Origin: DATJBF01 sp035515475
GTDB taxonomy: Bacteria; Verrucomicrobiota; Verrucomicrobiia; Palsa-1439
Length of the DNA: 64,000 nucleotides
Direction of reading: 5' to 3'
Assembly: GCA_035515475.1 (NCBI GenBank)
Contig: DATJBF010000035.1
Span: 18,028-82,027 of the forward strand
In this document: positions 33,987-41,492 of the stretch, piece after piece
Layout of the letters: each line of letters opens with the position of its first letter
Position numbering within the stretch: the first letter of the stretch is position 1
Made by a program: the position numbers and the translations under genes
The notes under the pieces: generated by a model
Told to the model about the DNA's origin: nothing
What the model saw: only the letters and a program-made list of their open reading frames with translations
The model's database searches: none

Positions 33987-35359
33987 ACCGACTCCGTTTG
34001 GCATGGTCGTTCTGGCTGACGTTCGTTTTCGGGCTCGTCTGCTCGTGGGCGGCGCTGGGCCAGACAGGCGCTCCGACCAGCGGCAACCACGTCATCGTGA
34101 TTTCACTCGGCGGGCTCCGGCCAGAGTTTTATTTGCCGGGGCCGAAATCGAAAGCCTGCGAGACACTGGTGGAATTGCGCAACGGCGGCAGCTGCGCGAA
34201 AGGCGCGCTGCCGCCCTATCCGTCGGTGGCCTACCCCGGCCACGCGACCATGGTCACCGGCGTATCGCCCGCGCGCCACGGTATCACCGCCAACACGCGG
34301 TTCGAACCGCCCGCCACCGAGGGTCGCGGGTTCTGGTTTGCCAGCGATTTGCAGGCACCGGCACTCTGGGATCTGGCGCACCAAGCGGGCAGAACCGTCG
34401 CCACCGTTTCGTGGCCGAGCACGGCAGGCTCGAAGTCGATCGATTGGAACCTGCCGGAGTTTTGGACGACCCCCTTGGGCAGCGAGTTGGCATTGATGCG
34501 CCAGTACGCGACCCCGGGATTGATCTCGCAAATCGAACAGTCCGCCGGGTCCATGCAAACCGCACGGAACCGCGACGCCGGTCATTGGGACGCCTTTCTG
34601 ACCGCGGCGGCCGCGACCATTATCCGCGAGCACAGGCCGGACTTGTTGTACGTTCATCTCATTCAGGCGGACAAAGTGCAGCATAAGGGTGGGCGCTCGG
34701 CGCCTGAATTGCCGGAGGCGATGCGTCAGTTGGACAGCGATCTATACGACATCATTCAAGCAACGAAACAGGCCGGCACGTACGAGAGCACGGCGTTCGT
34801 CGTCGTGGGCGATCACGGATTTTCGGATGTATCGGAAGCCATCGCTCCGAACGTGGTACTGTCGGGACTGGGCTTCATCACGCAAGACAAAGCGGGGGGG
34901 AGCTGGAAGGCAATGGTGCACAGCACCGGCGGCTCGGCAGCCGTGTACCTGAAGGATCCGAACGACGCGACGACAGCCGCGCAAGTGCGCGGATTGCTCG
35001 CGAATCGCTCGGTCGGCCAGGACGGCAAACGGATTTACAGCATTATCGACAAGGAACAACTCACCAAGCTTGGCGGTCCGCGGGACGCGGCGTTCTTCCT
35101 CGAGGCCGAGCCGGGCCATATGTTCGTGGACGCCACCACGGGTGAGTTCGTGCGTCCGGCGCCTGTCAAGGGCAACCACGGATACCTTCCGGAGAAACCC
35201 GAGATGCGCACCGGCTTCCTGGCTGCGGGCCGCGGCATCAAGACCGGCGTCGTCCTCGACACCATCCGCCTCGCCGACGTTGCCCCCACGGTCGCGGAAC
35301 TGCTCGGCATCAACATGAAGAACACCGAGGGGCGGGTGCTGACGGAGATCCTCGAGTAG
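33983..35359 (+). CDS. Type I phosphodiesterase/nucleotide pyrophosphatase homologue lacking key catalytic residues
   Basis: A 458-residue exported protein of the alkaline phosphatase superfamily (PF01663-like). A signal peptide (about residues 1-26, WSFWLTFVFGLVCSWAALGQ) precedes the domain. The fold signatures are present: YPGHATMVTGVSPARHGI, VHLIQADKVQHKGG (D..H), VVGDHGFSD (D-H) and KGNHGYLP (H). Two positions are abnormal. The first metal-binding Asp, normally in I-S-I-D-G-L-R, is Gly43 (ISLGGLR), and the Thr/Ser nucleophile, normally in V-T-Y-P-N-H, is Ala83 (VAYPGH). Hydrolysis by the usual mechanism therefore looks unlikely. The GTG start overlaps the preceding gene by four bases. It may act as a binding partner of that protein. 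Family assignment strong, activity doubtful. Confidence 0.85.
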   Translation: MNRLRLAWSFWLTFVFGLVCSWAALGQTGAPTSGNHVIVISLGGLRPEFYLPGPKSKACETLVELRNGGSCAKGALPPYPSVAYPGHATMVTGVSPARHGITANTRFEPPATEGRGFWFASDLQAPALWDLAHQAGRTVATVSWPSTAGSKSIDWNLPEFWTTPLGSELALMRQYATPGLISQIEQSAGSMQTARNRDAGHWDAFLTAAAATIIREHRPDLLYVHLIQADKVQHKGGRSAPELPEAMRQLDSDLYDIIQATKQAGTYESTAFVVVGDHGFSDVSEAIAPNVVLSGLGFITQDKAGGSWKAMVHSTGGSAAVYLKDPNDATTAAQVRGLLANRSVGQDGKRIYSIIDKEQLTKLGGPRDAAFFLEAEPGHMFVDATTGEFVRPAPVKGNHGYLPEKPEMRTGFLAAGRGIKTGVVLDTIRLADVAPTVAELLGINMKNTEGRVLTEILE

Positions 35360-35389
35360 CCGGCGGCGCGACGCGTTGGGGCTGCGCGG

Positions 35390-37111
35390 TCACACGGGCA
35401 GCAGGAGTCGAACCGTCGTCCCTTTCTTCGGCGCGCTTTCGACCTCGATCTTCCCCCGGTGGGCCTCGACGATCTTCCTAACGATGGCCAGGCCAAGGCC
35501 GGTGCCGCCGGACTTCATGGTGAGAAACGGTTCGAAAATGCGCCTCTGCTTGTCGGTCGCCATACCCGTGCCGACGTCGGCAAAAGTCAGGGCGATGAAC
35601 TCCGGAGAATCAAGCACGGTGGCGACTGTAAGCACCCCACCGTGAGGCATGGCATCCGCTGCATTGAGGATGAGATTCAGGCACGCTTGCTCGATCTGGC
35701 CGCGGTCGGCCCGCGCCTTCGGGAGTCCTCCACCGAACTTCCGCGTCAATTGGATGTTTTGCTGGCCCAGTTTCTGGCGCGTGAGCAGCAAGACGTCGTC
35801 CAGCAAGTCATTCACGTCTACCAACTCAAACGTCGGTTCGGTCGAGCGGGCATAACCCAGGAGTTGATCCACGATCTTGTTCAGGTGGTTCATCTTCTCG
35901 GTCATGATCTCCGCATCGCGTTGGCGGGGATCGTCCGGCGGAAACTTCAAGTCAAGGGAATGAAACAGCATCTTCATCACGGTGAGCGGGTTGCGGATCT
36001 CGTGGGCGACCTCGGCGGCGAGCAGGCCGAGGGTGCTCAGGCGTTCGTTGCGGCGCAGTTGTTCTTCGACGTCCACGATTTTCTCGTGCAGCCGCGCGTT
36101 CTCGATGGCGACTGCCGCCAGGTTCGCCAGCGCGGAGAGGATTCTGACGTCCTGGTTTGAGTAGCGGTACGGTTGCGCAGTGTAAACATTGATCACGCCA
36201 ACAACAGTATCGCCGACGGCCATCGGCACGGACAGCAACGAGACCAACCCTTCCCGGCGGGCCAGTTCGGTGTGCCGATAAGCGTCGTGCTCCTGCACGT
36301 TGAACACGCGCAGGGGTTTGGCGCGGCGGACGACGAAGCCGACGAGGCTGTCGGCCACCGGCAGGGGCGGCTTGCGCAGATAGTCGGCGCTGGCACCGTG
36401 GCAGGCACGGAGTTCGAGGTGGTCGCGCGTTGGGTTGAGCAACATGAGCGAACAGACCTTGGTGTCCATCAACCGGCACGCGTCCCGCGTCACGCGCTGG
36501 AGGATTTCCTGCAGGTCGAGCGACGAGATGATCGATTGCGCGACCGCGTGGAGCGACTCGAGTTGGCGCGCGTTGTGGGCGACCGCCTGGTACAACCAGG
36601 AATGCTGGATGACCTGGGCCGACTGGTTGGCAATCGCCACGAGGAGTTCTTCGTCGACAACGCTGAACGCGTCGCGGCGCGTGGAATCGACGTTCAACAC
36701 CCCGATGAGCGTACCTTCGACGAGCAGCGGCACCGCCAGTTCACTCCGAATGTCCTTGCGAACGGACACGTACCGCGGGTCGGCGGTGACATCCGGCACG
36801 CGCAACGGGCTGCCCGTCTTGGCAACCCAGCCCGTGACGCCGCGGCCGATCGCCAACTTCGTTTGACGGGCTTGTCGGCTCAGGCCGATGGCGACTTCGA
36901 TTTCCAACAACTGCGTGTGCGGATCGATCATTACGATTGAGCCGCTCGTGGCCTGCATGACCCGCACGGCTTCGCCCAAGACGCGGTTGAGCACCTCCTG
37001 GGGTTCAAGCGAGGAATTGATGACGCTGCTGACGCGCGCCAGCACCTCAAACTGGCGAAGCTTGCGCTCCGACGGAGTCGGTGCGCGGCGCTGCGGAGAT
37101 GACCTGGCCAT
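35390..37111 (-). CDS. Soluble sensor histidine kinase with two GAF domains
   Basis: A 573-residue cytoplasmic kinase with no membrane segment. GAF domain 1 spans about residues 25-185 and GAF domain 2 about 195-345; a coiled coil leads to HisKA with His370 in AAEVAHEIRNPLTVMK; and the HATPase domain has NLILNAADAMPHGG (N box), DVGTGM and GTGLGLAIVRKI. There is no receiver domain, so it should phosphorylate a separate response regulator, not found nearby. GAF pairs typically bind a small ligand or haem; no His/Cys heme ligand pattern was identified. The ATG at 37111 is used. It is convergent with the phosphodiesterase-like gene. Confidence 0.9.
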   Translation of the reverse strand: MARSSPQRRAPTPSERKLRQFEVLARVSSVINSSLEPQEVLNRVLGEAVRVMQATSGSIVMIDPHTQLLEIEVAIGLSRQARQTKLAIGRGVTGWVAKTGSPLRVPDVTADPRYVSVRKDIRSELAVPLLVEGTLIGVLNVDSTRRDAFSVVDEELLVAIANQSAQVIQHSWLYQAVAHNARQLESLHAVAQSIISSLDLQEILQRVTRDACRLMDTKVCSLMLLNPTRDHLELRACHGASADYLRKPPLPVADSLVGFVVRRAKPLRVFNVQEHDAYRHTELARREGLVSLLSVPMAVGDTVVGVINVYTAQPYRYSNQDVRILSALANLAAVAIENARLHEKIVDVEEQLRRNERLSTLGLLAAEVAHEIRNPLTVMKMLFHSLDLKFPPDDPRQRDAEIMTEKMNHLNKIVDQLLGYARSTEPTFELVDVNDLLDDVLLLTRQKLGQQNIQLTRKFGGGLPKARADRGQIEQACLNLILNAADAMPHGGVLTVATVLDSPEFIALTFADVGTGMATDKQRRIFEPFLTMKSGGTGLGLAIVRKIVEAHRGKIEVESAPKKGTTVRLLLPV

Positions 37112-37205
37112 GAGCGTTCAGTTTAGATAAATTCGACGCAAGAAGCACGCAGGTTTCTCAGCCGAACTGCGGGATGATCCCGCCCCCTGGTGCGTTGCCG
37201 AGGCC

Positions 37206-39257
37206 TCATGGCTCGGTGGTTTCTTTGGACTGGCCCGTTTGCGCCACGGCTGCCGCCAGATTGCTGCGAGCGATCACAAGATCGGGCTTGAGCCGCAATG
37301 CCTCCTGATACTGCCCGACCGCTTCGCCGATTCTGCCCACTTGCTGCAGGGTCTCTCCCAGGTTGTTGTGCGCTTCCGGGTCGTCGGGGGCGATCCGCAC
37401 TGCTTGTTCGAGATGCGCGATGGCCCGGGCCATCTTGCCCTCCCGTCTCAAGGCGAGGCCCAAATCCTCGTGGGCGATCACCAAGGCGGGCCGAAATCTC
37501 AATGCCTGCTCATAGTGCGGAATTGCCTCGGCAATCCTCCCCGCCTGCGACAGCGCTTTCGCCAGGTTGTAGTGAGCTTCTCCAAAATCCGGTCGGAGCC
37601 GCAACGCCACTTCGTACTCCGCCATGGCTTCACCGGACCTGCCCATTTGCTGCAGGGCGACTCCGAGATTGTTATGCGCCTCCGGGTAATCGGATTTGAT
37701 CCGTAGTGCCTGCTCGTACTGCCGAATCGCCTCGCCGAGGTTTCCTTTGCTTGCCAGGAAGTTACCCAGACTGTAAGGCACGTCGGCGTAATCGGGCTTG
37801 AGGCGCAACGCCTCCTCATATTGTCCCATCGCGTCTTGAACCCGGCCCGCGAGCAATTCGTCAGTCCCCACGGCATAGTGATCCTCGGCGTAATCCTCGA
37901 CGGTGGCGAGCAGGTTAAACAGTACGGAGAAGGCCAGCAGCAGTCCCCAACTCCAGCGCATGATTCGACGCTGCCGTGGGCGGTCTGACAGTACTCGCTC
38001 CAGTCCGAGGATTCCCACGATAGCCGCCAACATCAGTGCGGGTAAGAAGTCCACCTCGTAGCGCATCGCCACCCCACAATAGAGACAAACGGTCAGCGCG
38101 CATATCCCAAACAGCAGAACTACGGTCCCAACAAACCAACGTAAGACCGGGCCTGCTTGGGACCTGCCTCGCCAAGCCAGCGGGGCAGCCAGCGCCAACC
38201 AGACCAGCGGAATGTTGGTCAGGATGCCCAATGTTCTCTGCTGGTAGTAATAGCCCGGCGGCGCGTGCAGTTCACTGGCGCGAACGAATGGAGGATCAAA
38301 GCTCCAGCGGGCCCGACTGAGAAAGTAGAGACGGAAATTGAACGGGAAATTGCGCGGACTGAGCACCTGCTGCGTTTCCTGCTGCTTGGCGGCCAACACG
38401 TAGTGCCAGCCAAATTCGAACGGATCGTTGAACCGAAGGACGTTGTACAACATCAGCCCCGACCCGATGAGAAGGATCGGGACGAGCGTGGCTATCAAGA
38501 CGCTGGAAACTCTCCCTCGTTCGCGCCAGGCCCGGGCCACCGGCACCAGCAGGATGACGGCCCCGAACAGCAAGTCGGGCCGTGCTCCGACCGCCAAGCC
38601 ATAGGCCGCGCTGGCCAGTGCCACCCATCGGGGGCGGTGCTCGGGCTCGTGCAACGCGCGCCAGATTGATCCAAGCGCCAGTATCGCCAACGCATACCCG
38701 CAACTGATCGGCACGGCGTAAATGTCAGACTGCGCCAGCAACGTCGGCACTTGGATTGTGAGACCCAATGCGAGTGCACAGGCGGCCACGACCATCGCAC
38801 TCACCTCCGCGAAGTAACGCAACCAGAGCGCGCGCAACAAGCCGACGCTGGCAAGAAAACCCGCCACGCAGAAGAAAACCACAGCTTGACCGTGGGAGAG
38901 GTAGTGGCCGGTCAACGCCACTGCCGGCCAGAATAATAGCAAGGCCGGCGTGACCCCGAAGTAGAGGTAGAGCCGTCCCTTGTAATAGCTCAGATCGTGC
39001 AGCCGATACGGCGGGTCCTGGTACACGGCATTGGCGGCCCGATCATAGGGATCCGCAAGCTGTTTCAGCCCGGGCGGCGCCTCCTTTTTCAGACTCAGTT
39101 GGCCAGCGCGAAACCCTTGCACCAGCAAATTGTAGGAGGCGTCAGCCGCATTCGGACACAGCAATTCCGACACGGCCAGGTGCGCCGTGTACGCGTACGC
39201 CGCAACGACGAGGGCCGACGCCAACGCCAATGGTTTCCATCCGTCCTTCATCGCCAT
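37206..39257 (-). CDS. Polytopic membrane protein, probable glycosyltransferase, with TPR tail
   Basis: A 683-residue protein. The membrane part (about residues 5-430) differs from the two PMT-like paralogues: an early soluble loop (ADASYNLLVQGFRAGQLSLK, then PPYRLHDLSYYKGRLYLYFG) precedes about ten helices. The tail (about 445-670) carries six TPRs plus a partial one, for example AHNNLGVALQQMGRSGEAMA. The overall plan is that of GT-C enzymes with periplasmic TPRs, but I see no diagnostic donor motif, so the enzyme class is inferred. I use the ATG at 39257 (MAMKDGWKPLALA); the longer frame begins with a TTG and polar sequence. It lies next to the MORN-tailed protein on the same strand. Confidence 0.72.
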   Translation of the reverse strand: MAMKDGWKPLALASALVVAAYAYTAHLAVSELLCPNAADASYNLLVQGFRAGQLSLKKEAPPGLKQLADPYDRAANAVYQDPPYRLHDLSYYKGRLYLYFGVTPALLLFWPAVALTGHYLSHGQAVVFFCVAGFLASVGLLRALWLRYFAEVSAMVVAACALALGLTIQVPTLLAQSDIYAVPISCGYALAILALGSIWRALHEPEHRPRWVALASAAYGLAVGARPDLLFGAVILLVPVARAWRERGRVSSVLIATLVPILLIGSGLMLYNVLRFNDPFEFGWHYVLAAKQQETQQVLSPRNFPFNFRLYFLSRARWSFDPPFVRASELHAPPGYYYQQRTLGILTNIPLVWLALAAPLAWRGRSQAGPVLRWFVGTVVLLFGICALTVCLYCGVAMRYEVDFLPALMLAAIVGILGLERVLSDRPRQRRIMRWSWGLLLAFSVLFNLLATVEDYAEDHYAVGTDELLAGRVQDAMGQYEEALRLKPDYADVPYSLGNFLASKGNLGEAIRQYEQALRIKSDYPEAHNNLGVALQQMGRSGEAMAEYEVALRLRPDFGEAHYNLAKALSQAGRIAEAIPHYEQALRFRPALVIAHEDLGLALRREGKMARAIAHLEQAVRIAPDDPEAHNNLGETLQQVGRIGEAVGQYQEALRLKPDLVIARSNLAAAVAQTGQSKETTEP

Positions 39258-39397
39258 CCCAATTCTCTTGTCACGATCCTCGGTTTCTATCAGCAAAGAG
39301 CTTCTACTCGTCTCCAAAACATCAAGTCAAGAATGGGCTATGGGATCCCCTGAGGTTGTGGATCAGGTGCGAGGATTGATGCCGACAAGTTGAGGAA

Positions 39398-41296
39398 TCA
39401 GGGCAAGGCGGGTCCCACAAACTGGCCCTGTTTCCACAAGCCGTCCTCCACCGTGCCGTCCGGATAGGTCATCCTACCTGTGCCGTCCGGTTGACCATAA
39501 CGAAATTCGCCGATGTACTTTCGTCCATCGGGCCACGTCCCAGTCCCTTGGCCATTCGGCTTCCCATCTCTGTATCCCCCGACATATCTTCGTCCGTCGG
39601 GCCACGTACCGGTGCCTTGTCCATTCGCCCTGTTATCCTTGAACTCTCCCTCATACTTCTGCCCATCGGGCCATGTGTAGGCCCCTCGGCCACTCTTGAT
39701 TCCACGCTTGAACTCGCCGACGTATTTCTGCCCATCGGGGAACGTTAATGTGCCTTGGTGTTGTGGTGTGATCAGCATTTCGAGCGTCGTGTCGGAAGCT
39801 GGATAGAAATGAAGTCGTGTCAGCCCTTCCGGCAGAGGCGTCGCCAGCAAGCGTCGATCATCTTGGTCAAGCAAACTGAGCAGCAGGTGAGTCGTCCCGG
39901 GTATCAACGGATCGCTCGGAGGCAAGCCACAACTGGTTTGCAAGACTCCCCATTCATAAATGGTCAGCCAATCGTAGTTCCTTAGAAACGACACTTGGTT
40001 CTCGGAAAGCTGGGGAGACGATTGTTGTAGTCCGAGCAGGTGTTTTGCATAATACCGAATTGTCCACATGCTGCGACTGATCCCCACCGTCACGTCCTGC
40101 CCCGTCCGCTGGTGAACTTCGCGCAACGCGAACAACGCCGATGGGATGTCCGCACACTCGCGCCAAGTGAGGGTGTGATCAAGATTTACGCCCTGCAATC
40201 CGATTGCAGCGAAGACCAGGACCAATCCCCAGAGAGAAACGCGCAGCCAGCGCACTGGTGACCACGCCGCCACCACAGCGATCATTAGAACCACCAGCGG
40301 CACGAGATACAGCGCGGCGCGCTCTACCGGGTATCTTATGCCCCACAGTTTGTTTGCCACGGTGGAAAGTATGGCTACCAGAATACATAGTACTCCCGTG
40401 ATAAACGCCCGGTGAATCCGTTGGCGATAGCTCCAGTACGCCAGCAGAGACACGAGCAACGCAAGAACACCAGACACTAGCCGCACCAATCCTGCAGACA
40501 CGGAACGGTCGTAAAAGCTCGAACGAACCAATGAGCCCACCGTGTCGTGGACAAATCCGATATTGCCTCCGTAGCGGAACAGGTTCTGGCTCGGCGCCAC
40601 CAGCACACGAGGCACGTAAAAAACCCCGAGCAGGACGGTGCTGGCCCACCAGCGAATCTTCACACCCCTGCTCCAACACAGCCAGAAAATCCCTGCCAGC
40701 AACGCTGCATAGAAGTACCCGAACGCCATATTGGACAAGGCGGCTCCGAACCCGAGCCAAAGCGAAGTCGCAGCTTGTCGTCGGGCATACACGTCACCTG
40801 TCGTTGTCAGCGCGCTTGCCTGCAAGAGACAGGAGAGTGAAAGCACGGTCAAGCCAACAGCCAATCCATAACCACGGGAAACGCTAAAGAAATCTAACAG
40901 AAAGGCATTGGACACGAGCGCCAGTGTGACCAGTGCCCTTGCCGTGCCTGTGGGAAACATCAGTCCAATCCTCCAGACACCCCAGAGGAAAAGAGTCAGA
41001 CCGACCAAGCTGGGAAGCCGATTGGCGGTAATCTCACTCAGCGGGAGAAGCTCGACGCAAGGTTTGGCCAGCAAAGCATTCAAGAACTGGGCTTGTGCAT
41101 TCCAGTTCTCCGCCCAGAACAGATGGGCGTAGCCAGTCTGGTGGATGCAGTTGAGCATGTCCACTTCATCATCGGTAATTGCCAAGCGAAGCGCGCGGTA
41201 ACCCCCATAGAACCCGCAAAGCAGTAGCAGGAGGAGACTCAATCGGCTCGGCCATCGAACATGTGTAACGGACCCGCTAGTATCCATGGCGCTCAT
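39398..41296 (-). CDS. Polytopic GT-C-like membrane protein with five C-terminal MORN repeats
   Basis: A 632-residue protein. The membrane part (about residues 18-385) has roughly ten helices and an acidic first loop, AITDDEVDMLNCIHQTGYAH, like the GT-C first loop. A soluble region follows (about 390-510), and then five 23-residue MORN repeats (about 515-629) of the pattern G-x-x-T-W-P-D-G-x-x-Y-x-G-E-F. MORN repeats bind proteins or lipids, and in bacteria are mostly found in small secreted or envelope proteins; attachment to a GT-C-like core is unusual. The ATG at 41296 is used, with another ATG three codons on. It sits 140 bases upstream of the TPR-tailed protein at 37206 on the same strand. 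Confidence 0.75.
   Translation of the reverse strand: MSAMDTSGSVTHVRWPSRLSLLLLLLCGFYGGYRALRLAITDDEVDMLNCIHQTGYAHLFWAENWNAQAQFLNALLAKPCVELLPLSEITANRLPSLVGLTLFLWGVWRIGLMFPTGTARALVTLALVSNAFLLDFFSVSRGYGLAVGLTVLSLSCLLQASALTTTGDVYARRQAATSLWLGFGAALSNMAFGYFYAALLAGIFWLCWSRGVKIRWWASTVLLGVFYVPRVLVAPSQNLFRYGGNIGFVHDTVGSLVRSSFYDRSVSAGLVRLVSGVLALLVSLLAYWSYRQRIHRAFITGVLCILVAILSTVANKLWGIRYPVERAALYLVPLVVLMIAVVAAWSPVRWLRVSLWGLVLVFAAIGLQGVNLDHTLTWRECADIPSALFALREVHQRTGQDVTVGISRSMWTIRYYAKHLLGLQQSSPQLSENQVSFLRNYDWLTIYEWGVLQTSCGLPPSDPLIPGTTHLLLSLLDQDDRRLLATPLPEGLTRLHFYPASDTTLEMLITPQHQGTLTFPDGQKYVGEFKRGIKSGRGAYTWPDGQKYEGEFKDNRANGQGTGTWPDGRRYVGGYRDGKPNGQGTGTWPDGRKYIGEFRYGQPDGTGRMTYPDGTVEDGLWKQGQFVGPALP
39410..39754 (-). 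repeat. Five 69-bp tandem repeats encoding MORN units
   Basis: Period 69 bases, 23 codons. The phrase encoding W-P-D-G-(Q/R)-x-Y recurs at each period (cccatcgggcca on the + strand). The middle units are closely similar in DNA, so part of the array is recent. Confidence 0.8.
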
Positions 41297-41492
41297 CGCA
41301 AAAACGTGTTATCCAGCGCGTGAAAACTCTATGTCGTTGGCTATGCATGGACAAGATGAAAGCGAAAGCAGGACGTTCTTTGCGGGGCGCTGCAGCCCTC
41401 ATGTCGAGAGTTGCAGTCTTAAGCAGTCATGTTAGAAACGGATTCCGCTTGCTTCCCGCCCTTTCCAAGGGCCAGGGCCCTTGCTCTTCCGG

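Noticed and set aside
41467..41482. AAGGGCC-AG-GGCCCTT hairpin downstream of the RCC1 gene as a terminator
   Set aside because: The stem is only 6-7 bp with almost no loop and no T-tract follows on the minus strand.
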